From Cellvibrionaceae bacterium (lineage in GTDB: Bacteria; Pseudomonadota; Gammaproteobacteria; Pseudomonadales; Cellvibrionaceae): 56,201 nt of DNA. The notes below the pieces were generated by a model. That model was not told the DNA's origin. It was given only the letters and a program-made list of their open reading frames with translations, and did no database searches. This document shows positions 8,045 to 18,586 of the stretch, piece by piece. The stretch's first letter is position 1. Each line of letters starts with the position of its first letter. The translations under genes and the position numbers were made by a program. Where the stretch lies: assembly GCA_028281575.1 (NCBI GenBank), contig JANQJP010000084.1, positions 1 through 56,201 on the forward strand, read 5' to 3'.

Positions 8045-11000
8045 CTATTCAGCGATTTTCGCCAACAGCTGAGTGGCCTCTGCTTTTTGATCATCATTTC
8101 CTTCACGCATAATCTCATCGATGATCTCTTTCGCACCGGATGTATCACCCATATCGATATAAGCGGCGGCCAGATCAAGCTTAGTCGCCGTCTCATCACT
8201 ACTGGCGAGGAAATCAAGATCATCGTCGTCGGCAGCTTCAGGATCAATTTCAGGTAACTCAAAATCAAGTTCTTCCGATGCGTCCGTTTCCGTTGGCTTT
8301 TCAGTTTCTTCTACACCGGTAGATGGCGCCTCAGAAGCAGCGCTTATCTCCTCAATAGACGCATCGAGTCCCTCGTCAAAATCAAGCTCGGGCTCATCGA
8401 GGGCGATTCCAGGCACATCATCTTCGGCATCCTCTTCAAAATCATCGGGCTCATCAAATGCGAGATCTGGTTCTTCAAGTGTCGATTTTTCTGCACCCGC
8501 CAAAGAAGTATCTAAATCGCTGTCATCGTCGTCCAGGTCAAACTGCTCGAAATCCGGCAGTGTTTCCCCAGACTCCGCCACACTCGAAAGCTGTTCCGCT
8601 TCGCCGTCCGCACTTGCGACGATACTTCCGGGCCCATCATCGAGCTCAAGCTCGACACCAACATCAGCTGAGCCTTGATCCTCTTCATCACTCAGGTCTG
8701 AGGTAAGCGCTTCAAGTTCACGATCCAACTGGGCTATATCGAAATTTGTACCGGTGAGCGAAAGGTCATCCTCACTAGGCGCAGGCTTTTCTTCGTCTTG
8801 TTTTTCCTCAAATTCGGAGAGCTTACGAATAAACGTGTCATCTTCTTCACTGCCTAGTGATTCAGCGCCCGCTTCTTCTGACGTCTCTCCCACGGGAGCA
8901 TCGGCCAGGTCACCCGCTTGTTCGACAACTTCCTCGGCAACCACTGATTCAACGATGTTATCCAAGTCAGCAGCGGCGTCGACATCAAGTTCGTCACTAT
9001 CAACATTGATATCGTCAGCAGCGCCCTCTATATCAAGATCGACCAAAGTCTCAGATTCCAGTGCCATCTCCAGACTATCGAGGTCCACATCGTCTAAATC
9101 TGCTTCTTGAGACTCTGCCGGTTGTTGACCATCACCGGTAATAGCTTCAAGGTCGGAATCCAAAGCTTCAAGATCACGTTCCAGCTCACCGTCGAGATCC
9201 AGTTCTAGATCGTCATCTTCCAGCACGATTTCAGGTTCAGCGACTTCTAGTTCAGGAGCATCGATCTCGAGATCGTCTGTCTCGTCACCTAATACCGATG
9301 CTAATTCTGAAACTTCCTCACTGTCTTCAAGATCGACATCTAAATCCAGTCCATCATCCGCGGTAATCACTTCTCCTTCGGTGAGCTCAAGCTCCAAACC
9401 TGAATCTGTCAATTCGAGATCAAGCGCATCTTCAACATCGCCTTCGAGAAGGTCTGACGAACTTGCAACTTCTTGGTCTTCTTCCAACCCAAAATCGAGC
9501 CCATCAAGATCCAGATCTAGCTCGGAACCCTCGACTGGAGCTTCATCATCCTCATCAAAATCAATATCGAGGTCCGATACATCGAACTCTCCGCTGGCAT
9601 CTTTAACTGTCTCCAGTTCGTCTTCCAGACCTTCGAGGTCAAGTTCGAGACTGTTGTCATCAAAATTCGATCCAGCGTCACTTATTTCAACCGAACCTTC
9701 GACTTCAAGGCCAGCGTCATCGTCTTCAAGCTCTAAGCTATCACCCAACTCTAGACCTTCCTCAAGATCGACCTCGTCGAGTACTTCCTCTGTTTCAACT
9801 TCCTCATCATCGACGACATAATTTACCTGGGTCTCGCTTGTATCAACACCATCCACTTCGGCATCAACGTCCTCGAGATGCAGATCAAAGTCCATATCTT
9901 CATCTGCGAGCTCTTCAGCTTGACCTTCAAGGTCCTCTTCGTCAGGTACGGCGACGAATTCCCCTGTTGTGTACAGGGACTCATCAAACTCCGGTGCGCC
10001 AGCAATACTCTCTCTCAAGCTCGCAGCGCGCGCGAGTACGGTATCAGGTGCATTTGCTGCTCTAAGCGTGGCGTAATTGGGATCGAAACCTTCAATATTG
10101 TCTTGCGCTGCATAAATTTCGAGTAACTTTAAGCGCGCCTCGTGATAGCCAGGATTTGTATTCAACGCCTTGAGCAACATCTCTTCCGCTTGATCATATT
10201 TTCCATAGGCAATGTAAATATCAGACTCGGCGACGACATCTTCAGTCTCAGCCTCAGAACTTTCATCTTCATCTACATGTTCATCTTCCGCTATGTACTC
10301 GTCTTCCTCTTCAGCAGATGGAGGCTCGACTATATCCTGCTCGTCCTGCTCATCCTGCTGTTCTTCAAATGCATCGTAAGGTGTTTCCTCGACGTCATCG
10401 ATCGGTGCCAGGAAATCATCGAAATCATCTTCTTCCGCTTGGGAGCGTTGTTTCAGGAAGTAAATCACAAGGCCAATTAGCGCTATGAGGAATAGACCTA
10501 TGAATGCGATGTACTCCATCACGAAGTCAATGAGACCCGACTCTTTCTTTGGTGCACTCAGTACAACTTTTGCCGGATTAACTTCTCGAGCGTCTTCCGC
10601 CGCTGCTTTTTCAGCAAGCGAAGCACTTTCTTCCACCGCTTCCGAACCCGCAACAACCTCATCGACTTCTTCGGCGACAAGTTCGTCTTCGCCGTCGATG
10701 ATTTCATCTTCATCCGCAAGCGTGTCGGTATCGCCTGAGAAAGTATCAATCTCACCATCTTCAACCAACTCAGCATCTTCGGAAGCTGCATCAAGATCTT
10801 CGCTCTGATTATTTAACGCAGACTGGCGTTCGAGATCCCGCAAGCTCTGATTACTGATCTCTATCATGCTTTCGAGCGTGCTTATTTGCTCTTCAAGCGA
10901 GTCTATTTTGCCGCGTAGCTCGGTATTTTCACTGCGTGTCAGATCGAGAGATTCTTTGGTTTCTGCGAGCTCTCGCTGCATAGCAGTCGCCGTTGGACTG

Positions 11001-11992
11001 CTGTCTTCAGTACCACCGGAAATGCGACCCTGCTCCGCATCTACACTGTCGTCGGGAGAGAGTAGTGAAAGACGCCCCTCACCGGAGGAACGTTCATCAT
11101 AAGAAGACAGCGACGAGCTGCTGGCTTCGAGCGGCGCGGCACCAGTATCAGAAGCCCACTGCCGGTTTTGATGGGCGACTTCTCGCTGTGCCTGCCTATT
11201 ACTCAGATCCTCAATGTAAGAGCGATCGGGAATGCGCAGAATTTGACCGGACTTAAGTAAATTTATATTGCCATTAATAAATGCTTCCGGATTTTCTCTC
11301 TGCAGAGCGAGCATGGTTTGATGGACACTCACGTTACGACCTGGGCGAACAGACAGTGCGATTTCCCAGAGTGTATCGTTACTTCTTACATGATAGGTGT
11401 CACCTTCATACGTAGGTGCACTGGCGCGCGGGGATGACACAGACCGGTTCGAATCGCCGAAGGAGGAACGCGGGTTATAAACTGTCGAATCCGTATCTGC
11501 GCGCGCTTGCGTCACAGCCTTATCTGGTTCCGCCTGCGATGAACCAACTGTTTGTGTTTGCACCGGGCTTATTGGCGCAGTCGCCTCATCAGAAAATACC
11601 GGTAAATCAAGCAATAGCGTGTATTCACGCAAAAGTTTACCGCTGGGCCAACGCGCTTCAACAATGAAATTCAGAAAAGGCTCTCTAACGAGGCGGTTTG
11701 AGCTTACCTTAACAACCGGACCCTTGGCTGAATCCAGTTCGACGTTAAATTTAAGATCGGTAAGAAAATAAATTCTTTCCACGCCCAATCTGTCAAAATC
11801 ATCAGGTGAGCCCAGCTTGATAATAATTTCGGATTCGGAAAGATCCCGCACCTCTAGCAGCTCGATTTCAGCTTCAAGCCGTTGATTTAAATTCGACTTG
11901 AGATCGATTTCTCCTAGCCCAAGCGCAAAAACAGCACTGGTTGCGAGCATGGTCGCTAAGCCTAGAATCAACGAACCGATTCGATGCCTCAT
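8045..11992 (-). CDS. fimV: FimV-type polar hub protein, peptidoglycan-binding LysM
   Basis: A protein of about 1315 residues with the full FimV layout. It has a signal peptide (MRHRIGSLILGLATMLATS) and an N-terminal beta-rich periplasmic region. A LysM domain follows (TYHVRSNDTLWEIALSVRPG to GQILRIPD, roughly residues 195-255), then a coiled coil, one membrane span (YIAFIGLFLIALIGLVIYFL), a cytoplasmic TPR unit and a very long Asp/Glu-rich region. The conserved C-terminal FimV domain (KLDLAAAYIDMGDTSGAKEIIDEIM) closes it. In Pseudomonas it organises type IV pili, cAMP signalling and polarity. The ATG at 11992 is preceded by AAGGA; an open frame to 12037 lacks these features. Confidence 0.93.
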   Translation of the reverse strand: MRHRIGSLILGLATMLATSAVFALGLGEIDLKSNLNQRLEAEIELLEVRDLSESEIIIKLGSPDDFDRLGVERIYFLTDLKFNVELDSAKGPVVKVSSNRLVREPFLNFIVEARWPSGKLLREYTLLLDLPVFSDEATAPISPVQTQTVGSSQAEPDKAVTQARADTDSTVYNPRSSFGDSNRSVSSPRASAPTYEGDTYHVRSNDTLWEIALSVRPGRNVSVHQTMLALQRENPEAFINGNINLLKSGQILRIPDRSYIEDLSNRQAQREVAHQNRQWASDTGAAPLEASSSSLSSYDERSSGEGRLSLLSPDDSVDAEQGRISGGTEDSSPTATAMQRELAETKESLDLTRSENTELRGKIDSLEEQISTLESMIEISNQSLRDLERQSALNNQSEDLDAASEDAELVEDGEIDTFSGDTDTLADEDEIIDGEDELVAEEVDEVVAGSEAVEESASLAEKAAAEDAREVNPAKVVLSAPKKESGLIDFVMEYIAFIGLFLIALIGLVIYFLKQRSQAEEDDFDDFLAPIDDVEETPYDAFEEQQDEQDEQDIVEPPSAEEEDEYIAEDEHVDEDESSEAETEDVVAESDIYIAYGKYDQAEEMLLKALNTNPGYHEARLKLLEIYAAQDNIEGFDPNYATLRAANAPDTVLARAASLRESIAGAPEFDESLYTTGEFVAVPDEEDLEGQAEELADEDMDFDLHLEDVDAEVDGVDTSETQVNYVVDDEEVETEEVLDEVDLEEGLELGDSLELEDDDAGLEVEGSVEISDAGSNFDDNSLELDLEGLEDELETVKDASGEFDVSDLDIDFDEDDEAPVEGSELDLDLDGLDFGLEEDQEVASSSDLLEGDVEDALDLELTDSGLELELTEGEVITADDGLDLDVDLEDSEEVSELASVLGDETDDLEIDAPELEVAEPEIVLEDDDLELDLDGELERDLEALDSDLEAITGDGQQPAESQEADLDDVDLDSLEMALESETLVDLDIEGAADDINVDSDELDVDAAADLDNIVESVVAEEVVEQAGDLADAPVGETSEEAGAESLGSEEDDTFIRKLSEFEEKQDEEKPAPSEDDLSLTGTNFDIAQLDRELEALTSDLSDEEDQGSADVGVELELDDGPGSIVASADGEAEQLSSVAESGETLPDFEQFDLDDDDSDLDTSLAGAEKSTLEEPDLAFDEPDDFEEDAEDDVPGIALDEPELDFDEGLDASIEEISAASEAPSTGVEETEKPTETDASEELDFELPEIDPEAADDDDLDFLASSDETATKLDLAAAYIDMGDTSGAKEIIDEIMREGNDDQKAEATQLLAKIAE

Positions 11993-12407
11993 AAGGTCGT
12001 TCCTTATTTTCCTGTAGCAGCAGTAATTCAGTGCCATCTCTAACTAACAAATATGGCGCAGCATTTCGAGCGACTCGCCCGTATACCAAACTTTTTCATG
12101 AAAGACCCAGTACGCAGCTACAAAAAACCTAGAATAGTCTTTCACTATCGTTCGTAAGTATTCAGTATAAATAGGCTTTTTTCAACTTATCCAAATTTAT
12201 TTTCTTAAGTTGAGACTTGGTTCAGGCGCATAATTCGGACCCGATTCGACAGGTATTAAATTTGTTGTACCAGTCAGAAACATCAGTCCACACACGCGGC
12301 CAACCAGACTTAAGTAGGAAATTTCAACAAACATCTGAAAAGCACCCTTAGTTATAACTATAGCTCGGATGTCAAGTTGTTGATAATAAACAGGTTTTAA
12401 TCTGCGC
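11993..12407. other. Intergenic region between asd and fimV
   Basis: A 415-base AT-rich gap carrying the fimV upstream region on the minus strand. A TATACT box is visible near 12165, with a TTGGAT-like hexamer at a slightly long spacing, so a sigma-70 promoter is possible but weak. No open frame with a ribosome site, no strong hairpin and none of the repeat families found elsewhere was seen. Confidence 0.4.
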
Positions 12408-13514
12408 TTAGCGCTCTAGCAATATCCGCAACATGCGTCGAAGCGGCTCAGCAGCCCCCCAGAGAAGCTGATCGCCAACAGAAAAAGCTGAAACATACTT
12501 GGGTCCCATGTTGAGCTTGCGCAAACGCCCGACAGGAACGTTCAAGGTTCCCGTAGCATGGGTTGGAGTGAGCTGACTAAGGCTAATATCGCGATCATTG
12601 GGCAACACACTCACCCAATCATTCGCTTGAGCCAGGATGTCCATGAGTTCGTCGGTGCCAACGTTTTGCTTCAATTTGATGGTAAACGCCTGGCTATGAC
12701 AACGCATTGCACCAATTCGTACACATACACCATCGATGGGAACCGGTTCTCCTGTAATTCCCAGAATTTTGTTCGTTTCAGCCTGGGCTTTCCACTCCTC
12801 TCGGCTTTGTCCATTGTCCATTTGTTTGTCTATGTAGGGCAGCAGACTGCCAGCGAGGGGGGCACCAAATTCACGTATCGACAAGTCAGAGCGCATCTTT
12901 GCCGCAACCTTGCGATCTATGTCGAGAATCGCGGAAGCGGGATCGTTCAGTTCATTTGCTACAGCGTCTCTCAACTCACCCATTTGCACGAGCAACTCAC
13001 GCATATTGCGTGCACCTGCCCCTGACGCCGCCTGATAGGTCATGGAACTGACCCACTCGACCAAGTCCTGACGAAACAAACCGCCAAGTGCCATCAACAT
13101 AAGGCTGACTGTACAGTTTCCGCCAATAAAATTTTTAACACCCCGGCTCAACCCGTCCCGGATAAGCCCGTCATTTACCGGATCTAAAATAATGATTGCA
13201 TCATCGGCCATGCGTAAAGACGAGGCGGCATCTATCCAATGGCCCTGCCAGCCTTCTCTGCGCAGATCCGCAAAGACACGCGCCGTGTAATTGCCACCCT
13301 GGCAGGAAATAATGACATCCAGCGACTTGAGCGCCTGGAGATCATAAGCATCTTTTAGCGGAGCCAGTTCTCGACCAATGGCGGGAGCTTTACCACCAAT
13401 ATTTGAGGTGGTGAAAAACTCGGGCTCTATGTCGGCAAAGTCGTTTTCTTCCAGCATTCGGCCCATCAACACCGATCCAACCATGCCCCGCCAACCGATA
13501 AATCCAACTCGCAT
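12408..13514 (-). CDS. asd: Aspartate-semialdehyde dehydrogenase
   Basis: Reduces aspartyl phosphate to aspartate semialdehyde, the branch point to lysine/diaminopimelate, threonine and methionine. The 368-residue length matches the gammaproteobacterial enzyme. The NADP-binding start is [17 protein letters not shown], the active-site Cys is in GGNCTVSLM (about residue 133), and the substrate-binding segment [17 protein letters not shown] carries the base-acting His near residue 270. It starts 30 bases after leuB, so leuC-leuD-leuB-asd is probably one transcript. Confidence 0.96.
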   Translation of the reverse strand: MRVGFIGWRGMVGSVLMGRMLEENDFADIEPEFFTTSNIGGKAPAIGRELAPLKDAYDLQALKSLDVIISCQGGNYTARVFADLRREGWQGHWIDAASSLRMADDAIIILDPVNDGLIRDGLSRGVKNFIGGNCTVSLMLMALGGLFRQDLVEWVSSMTYQAASGAGARNMRELLVQMGELRDAVANELNDPASAILDIDRKVAAKMRSDLSIREFGAPLAGSLLPYIDKQMDNGQSREEWKAQAETNKILGITGEPVPIDGVCVRIGAMRCHSQAFTIKLKQNVGTDELMDILAQANDWVSVLPNDRDISLSQLTPTHATGTLNVPVGRLRKLNMGPKYVSAFSVGDQLLWGAAEPLRRMLRILLER

Positions 13515-13544
13515 TTCGTACGTCTCTTTCTACCAATTCATTAA

Positions 13545-14618
13545 TTAAAGTGCTGCGACGACGGCATCACCCAGTTCAACCGTGGACACCTTCGACATGC
13601 CCTCCGAATATATGTCTGCCGAGCGTAAACCTTGATCCAATACCTTGCCCACAGCTTTTTCTATCGCTTGCGCAGCGCGTGCTTCGCTGAGCGAATAACG
13701 CAATAACATCGCTGCAGAAAGTATTGTCGCCAACGGATTTGCAATGCTCTGTCCCGCAATATCGGGCGCAGAACCATGCACCGGCTCATATAGACCACGG
13801 CCATCTTTACCGAGTGACGCAGACGGCAGCATCCCGATGGATCCGGTCAACATCGCAGCCGTATCAGACAAAATGTCACCAAACATATTGCCGGTTACGA
13901 TGACATCAAATTGTTTGGGTGCGCGAACCAATTGCATCGCCGCGTTATCAACGTACATATGCAAAAGCTCAACGTCGGGATAATCTTTACTCAAGGCCTG
14001 CATGACCTCCCGCCACAATACGGTTGCTTCGAGCACATTTGCCTTGTCGACGGAACACACCTTTTTGTTGCGCTTCATCGCCATTTCGAAGGCCACTCTA
14101 CCGATGCGCTCAATCTCGTGTTCGGCGTAGACATAGGTGTTGTAGCCCTGACGTTCACCCGATTCAAGCAACCGAATGCCGCGTGGCTCGCCAAAATAAA
14201 TACCGCCAGTAAGCTCGCGAACGATCAGAATGTCCAAGCCTGCTACTAACTCGCGCTTCAGCGACGATGCGTCCGCCAGCTGAGGGTATAAAATTGCGGG
14301 ACGCAAGTTACCAAACAAGCCCAACTCGTAACGAATCTTAAGCAAGCCCTTTTCAGGTCGTATACTCGAATCAAGCCCGTCCCATTTAGGCCCACCAACC
14401 GAACCCATGAGTACAGCATCTGCGGTGCGGCATTTCTCCAACGTCGCATTTGCAAGCGGGACACCGTGCGCATCAATCGCAGCCCCCCCGATCAGCTCTT
14501 CATCGAACTTAAGTCGTAATTTGAATTTTTTATCGACAGCTTCGAGTACTTTAACGGCTTCAGCAATAATTTCCGGCCCAATACCATCGCCGGGCAACAA
14601 CACTATTTTTCTACTCAA
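13545..14618 (-). CDS. leuB: 3-isopropylmalate dehydrogenase
   Basis: NAD-dependent oxidative decarboxylation of 3-isopropylmalate in leucine synthesis. At 357 residues it is standard length. The N-terminus [14 protein letters not shown] is typical. The family signature [20 protein letters not shown] (about residues 240-260) carries the metal-binding Asp residues. The NAD loop [10 protein letters not shown] is near residue 279. The start is 15 bases after leuD stops, inside the leuC-leuD-leuB-asd operon. Confidence 0.97.
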   Translation of the reverse strand: MSRKIVLLPGDGIGPEIIAEAVKVLEAVDKKFKLRLKFDEELIGGAAIDAHGVPLANATLEKCRTADAVLMGSVGGPKWDGLDSSIRPEKGLLKIRYELGLFGNLRPAILYPQLADASSLKRELVAGLDILIVRELTGGIYFGEPRGIRLLESGERQGYNTYVYAEHEIERIGRVAFEMAMKRNKKVCSVDKANVLEATVLWREVMQALSKDYPDVELLHMYVDNAAMQLVRAPKQFDVIVTGNMFGDILSDTAAMLTGSIGMLPSASLGKDGRGLYEPVHGSAPDIAGQSIANPLATILSAAMLLRYSLSEARAAQAIEKAVGKVLDQGLRSADIYSEGMSKVSTVELGDAVVAAL

Positions 14619-14633
14619 TCTGAAAACTCCAAA

Positions 14634-15278
14634 TTAGGAATTGGCGAATAACCAGGGCGCTGACTGACGACGACGCTCTTCGTAAGCGCGGATCTTGTCT
14701 GCATCTTTCAATGTAAGGCTAATATCGTCTAAACCGTTTACAAGGCAATATTTGCGAAAGTCGTCGAGATCGAAGTGATAAAGATCACCAGAAGCCGTTT
14801 CAACTTGTTGGGCGGGAAGATCTATCCGCATTTCATAGCCCTCAGACGCATACATCTCTTCAAACAAACGTTCGACGGTTGTTTCATCGAGCACAATTGG
14901 CAAAAGTCCATTTTTGAAACAGTTGTTGTAGAAAATATCAGCGAAACTTGGAGCAATAATAGCTCGGAAACCAAATTCGTCCAGGGCCCATGGCGCGTGT
15001 TCCCGACTGGATCCGCAACCAAAATTCTTGCGTGTAAGCAGGATACTCGCTCCCTGGTAGCGCGCCTGATTAAGCGGAAAATCGGGATTGATTGGCCGTA
15101 TGCTATTGTCCTTCCCCGGTTCACCGACGTCCAGGTAACGCAACTCGTCAAACGCGTTTGGGCCAAAGCCAGCACGTTTAATGGACTTAAGAAATTGCTT
15201 GGGAATGATCAGATCGGTATCCACATTTGCTCGATCCATCGGGGCAACCAGGCCCTTGTGTACGGTAAATGGCTTCAC
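14634..15278 (-). CDS. leuD: 3-isopropylmalate dehydratase small subunit
   Basis: Swivelling-domain subunit that combines with LeuC to isomerise 2- to 3-isopropylmalate. The 214 residues include the start [17 protein letters not shown] and the substrate loop [15 protein letters not shown] near residue 80, both diagnostic. It starts nine bases after leuC ends and is probably co-translated with it to give equal subunit amounts. Confidence 0.96.
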   Translation of the reverse strand: MKPFTVHKGLVAPMDRANVDTDLIIPKQFLKSIKRAGFGPNAFDELRYLDVGEPGKDNSIRPINPDFPLNQARYQGASILLTRKNFGCGSSREHAPWALDEFGFRAIIAPSFADIFYNNCFKNGLLPIVLDETTVERLFEEMYASEGYEMRIDLPAQQVETASGDLYHFDLDDFRKYCLVNGLDDISLTLKDADKIRAYEERRRQSAPWLFANS

Positions 15279-15287
15279 AATGACTCC

Positions 15288-16709
15288 TTATACGAACTCG
15301 GATACGTTAACAAAATGTCCCGCAATAGCGGCTGCAGCTGCCATAACCGGGCTGACAAGGTGAGTCCTGCCGCCGTATCCCTGGCGTCCCTCAAAATTGC
15401 GATTCGACGTCGACGCGCAGTGCTCGCCACCCTCAAGCCTATCGGCATTCATTGCCAGACACATTGAACAACCCGGCTCGCGCCATTCGAGTCCCGCTGC
15501 AACAAATACTTTATCCAGGCCTTCTGCTTCAGCCTGCGCTTTCACCGCACCAGAGCCAGGTACCACAATCGCTTCTTTAACTGAATCGGCCTTAAACTTG
15601 CCCTTAACAATTTCTGCAGCTGCACGCATATCTTCAATACGCGAATTAGTGCAGGACCCAATAAATACACGATCCAGGCTTATAGACGCAATAGCTTGCC
15701 CGGCGCGCAACCCCATATACTCCAGCGCCCGCTCCATGCCACGCCGCCTTACATCGTCTGTTTCCTGTTTTGGATCGGGTACGACTTCATCCACCGCCAC
15801 AACCATTTCCGGCGAAGTGCCCCAGCTCACCTGAGGCTTAATCGTGGCGGCATCCAGCGTGACAATCGCATCGAAATGCGCATCTGCATCACTGTGCATG
15901 TTGCGCCATTCTGCTTCAGCCTGTGCCCAATGCTCGCTGGAGGGCGCAAATTGACGGCCGCGCACGTAATTTATTGTCGTATCGTCGACAGCCACCATGC
16001 CCGCCCTAGCGCCGGCTTCAATCGCCATATTGCAAACTGTCAGGCGACCCTCCATCGACATTTGTCTAAATACCTCTCCACCAAATTCAATAGCGAAGCC
16101 TGTACCTCCAGCGGTGCCTATTCTGGCAATAATGGCCAGGATCACGTCCTTTGGCGTCACGTGTCTCGCCAAACTGCCATCGACCTGCACGAGCATATTC
16201 TTCATTTTCTTGGCGACGAGGCATTGCGTGGCCAACACATGTTCGACTTCGCTGGTGCCAATGCCAAAGGCCAGGGCGCCCATAGCGCCGTTGGTAGACG
16301 TATGCGAATCCCCACAGACAATTGTCATTCCAGGCAGGCAGGCGCCCGTCTCTGGACCGACGACATGTACGATTCCCTGGCGCTCATCATTAATCTTAAA
16401 TTCTGTGATACCGAGCGCTTCGCAGTTTTCATCCAGAGTTTGAACTTGAATACGTGACACCGGATCTTCAATACCTGCAACGCCCGATTTACGCTCATTT
16501 GGGGTGGTTGGCACATTGTGGTCGGGAGTGGCCAGCACACTGCCTGCACGCCAGGGCTTGCGGCCCGCCAGCCTGAGCCCCTCGAAGGCCTGTGGAGAGG
16601 TGACTTCGTGCACCAAATGCCGATCAATATAGATGAGCGCGGATCCATCGTCACGTTGAGCGACAACATGCGCGTCCCAAATTTTGTCGTAAAGCGTTTT
16701 TCCTGCCAT
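15288..16709 (-). CDS. leuC: 3-isopropylmalate dehydratase large subunit
   Basis: Aconitase-type 4Fe-4S enzyme of leucine synthesis. At 473 residues it has the expected iron-sulfur cysteines: one in FIGSCTNSR (about residue 350) and two in GCSMCLAMN (about residues 410-413). The active-site motif [28 protein letters not shown] is near residue 130. It is the first gene of the leuCDB-asd operon and is divergent from a LysR-type gene across 115 bases. Confidence 0.97.
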   Translation of the reverse strand: MAGKTLYDKIWDAHVVAQRDDGSALIYIDRHLVHEVTSPQAFEGLRLAGRKPWRAGSVLATPDHNVPTTPNERKSGVAGIEDPVSRIQVQTLDENCEALGITEFKINDERQGIVHVVGPETGACLPGMTIVCGDSHTSTNGAMGALAFGIGTSEVEHVLATQCLVAKKMKNMLVQVDGSLARHVTPKDVILAIIARIGTAGGTGFAIEFGGEVFRQMSMEGRLTVCNMAIEAGARAGMVAVDDTTINYVRGRQFAPSSEHWAQAEAEWRNMHSDADAHFDAIVTLDAATIKPQVSWGTSPEMVVAVDEVVPDPKQETDDVRRRGMERALEYMGLRAGQAIASISLDRVFIGSCTNSRIEDMRAAAEIVKGKFKADSVKEAIVVPGSGAVKAQAEAEGLDKVFVAAGLEWREPGCSMCLAMNADRLEGGEHCASTSNRNFEGRQGYGGRTHLVSPVMAAAAAIAGHFVNVSEFV

Positions 16710-16791
16710 CTACAATGTCCCACTAACTTTTGGCCCAACGCCCATTTTAATCTTCGCAGCAAATAACTCAAATTTACTATTTTCATATTTT

Positions 16792-16810
16792 GCATAACTA
16801 TTGGTTATGC
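16792..16810. promoter_or_regulatory. Probable LysR-type operator between leuC and the LysR gene
   Basis: GCATAACTATTGGTTATGC is a perfect inverted repeat with 7-base arms and a 5-base spacer, the size and symmetry of LysR-type binding sites. It lies 14 bases before the LysR start and about 80 bases before leuC on the other strand. That suits autorepression and control of the divergent leu operon. The binding protein is an inference from position. Confidence 0.6.
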
Positions 16811-16824
16811 GCTAGCATCAAACT

Positions 16825-17697
16825 ATGGATACCGAGTCTCTGCAAGCCTTTGTCTCTGTTGCTAAGACAGGCTCTTTTTCTATCGCCGCCCAGCAGCTGT
16901 TTTTAACCCAACCCGCCGTAAGCAAGCGCATCTCCAAATTGGAAGAGCGACTTAACCATCGCTTGTTTGATCGCTTGGGCCGGGATCTTCATCTAACGGA
17001 AGCCGGGCAACTGCTATTGTTAAGGGCAGAAAATGTGCTGCTCGAACTCAAAGATATTGAACGCAGTGTGAAAGAGCTTTCGGGTGAGATCGTCGGCTCA
17101 CTCCAAGTAGCAACCAGCCACCACGTTGGTCTGCATCACCTGCCACCGATATTGCGAGAGTTCGCGGCGAGTCATACCAACGTTAACCTGCAATTTGATT
17201 TTCTGGATTCAGAGCAGGCCCACCAAAAGGTATTAACAGGTGAATGCGAACTCGCGCTGGTAACACTTGCACCACGTGTAGAGCCGCCGCTGGCAAACCA
17301 AGTTATCTGGGAAGACCCCTTGGCCATCGTTGTCGCGAAATCTCATCCCCTCGCCCGCAGCAAAGAGTTGAGCCTGGAAATACTGAGCGAAAAACCTGCG
17401 ATTCTGCCCGACCTAAATACCTATACCGGACGCATTATCAAACAGATTTTTGAGGACGCGAAGGTAAATCTGCGCGTAAACATGGCAACGAATTACCTCG
17501 AGACAATCAAAATGATGGTCTCTGTCGGGCTCGGTTGGAGCGTTCTTCCCAAAACGCTTATGGATGAACACACCTGTGAACTCAAACTCAAGGAAATTCA
17601 TATCAGCCGCAAACTTGGCGTCGTTTTTCACCAAAAGCGCACTCTAAGCAACGCGGCGAAAGCTTTTTTAGAAATAGTCCACACAAAAACCAAATAG
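16825..17697 (+). CDS. LysR-type transcriptional regulator, divergent from leuC
   Basis: A 290-residue protein with an N-terminal winged helix-turn-helix (MDTESLQAFVSVAKTGSFSIAAQQLFLTQPAVSKRISKLEERL) and a C-terminal LysR substrate-binding domain from about residue 90. The divergent layout and the palindrome just before it suggest it controls itself and possibly the leuCDB-asd operon. The usual leucine effector is 2-isopropylmalate for LeuO/LeuR-like proteins, but the effector here is unknown. Related LysR genes sit beside leuC in Pseudomonas. Confidence 0.9.
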   Translation: MDTESLQAFVSVAKTGSFSIAAQQLFLTQPAVSKRISKLEERLNHRLFDRLGRDLHLTEAGQLLLLRAENVLLELKDIERSVKELSGEIVGSLQVATSHHVGLHHLPPILREFAASHTNVNLQFDFLDSEQAHQKVLTGECELALVTLAPRVEPPLANQVIWEDPLAIVVAKSHPLARSKELSLEILSEKPAILPDLNTYTGRIIKQIFEDAKVNLRVNMATNYLETIKMMVSVGLGWSVLPKTLMDEHTCELKLKEIHISRKLGVVFHQKRTLSNAAKAFLEIVHTKTK

Positions 17698-17778
17698 TCG
17701 CTCAAATCTAGCGAATTCCTTCGAAAAATTTGCTATAAAATGGGACCTGGAGCGCGAATCCCCAATCGGAGAGCCACA

Positions 17779-18567
17779 ATGAAGAAGAATAAAATTGCTC
17801 AAGTGCTGCTCATACTTTTACCACTCCTTACTTTCTCACTCGCACATGCCGACACAATGGGCTTCTATGTTGGCGGAGGCATCTGGCAGGCAAACATCGA
17901 AGGCGACGTCGGTGCCGACGAGACACCAGCGACAATTGATGAGCTCGGCGTGGATGACGAGCAAAACACCTATTACTTCATCGCCATTGAACACCCTGTT
18001 CCTGTGCTGCCTAATATCAAAGTGGTATATAACGACCTGAGCACCCAGGGTGAGGCCGTTGTCAGCCGCTCCATCGTTTTTGACGATATCACCGTTCCAG
18101 CCAATGCGGCGACGCGAACCGAAATCGATCTCAGTCACACCGACTACACGCTGTATTGGCAATTGCTCGATAACTACGCAAGTTTCGATTTGGGACTTAC
18201 TGGTAGGGATTTTGATGGTTTCGCAAGTATTGAATACGAGCTTGGCGCATTTGGTGAAACACCGGCCGAATCTGGCAGTGAGTTCGAAGATTTAAACGAA
18301 ATACTGCCGATGCTTTACACAAAACTGCAACTCGATTTACCCTTCTCAGGATGGTTTGTTGGTGGCAGTGCCAATTATATTAGCGTCGATGGAAACTCCG
18401 TTGCTGACTTGGAAGCCAAATTGGGATACATGACCGATGGCATCGGGCTCGATGTCGGCTTTGATATCGGTTATCGGCAGATGACACTGACTGTCGACGA
18501 CGACGAAAATGTAGAAGCCGACATATCCATTGATGGCGCATACGCATCGCTTATCGTGCACTTTTAA
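17779..18567 (+). CDS. TIGR04219-like outer-membrane beta-barrel protein
   Basis: About 262 residues: a Lys-rich signal peptide (MKKNKIAQVLLILLPLLTFSLAHA), then alternating hydrophobic strands ending in the aromatic residue typical of outer-membrane barrels (YASLIVHF). Early motifs GFYVGGGIWQANIEGDVG and the repeated short acidic loops resemble the TIGR04219 barrel family of unknown role. The ATG at 17779 is preceded by GGAGA; an upstream in-frame start at 17740 would precede the signal peptide and is unlikely. A TATAAA box is visible near 17732. Single gene. Confidence 0.75.
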   Translation: MKKNKIAQVLLILLPLLTFSLAHADTMGFYVGGGIWQANIEGDVGADETPATIDELGVDDEQNTYYFIAIEHPVPVLPNIKVVYNDLSTQGEAVVSRSIVFDDITVPANAATRTEIDLSHTDYTLYWQLLDNYASFDLGLTGRDFDGFASIEYELGAFGETPAESGSEFEDLNEILPMLYTKLQLDLPFSGWFVGGSANYISVDGNSVADLEAKLGYMTDGIGLDVGFDIGYRQMTLTVDDDENVEADISIDGAYASLIVHF

Positions 18568-18586
18568 CCCTGATCACTGCACGCAC

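Noticed and set aside
8754-9821. Long Ser-rich frames on the plus strand inside fimV
   Set aside because: They are antisense reflections of the Asp/Glu codons of the acidic FimV tract, with poly-Ser composition and no start signals.
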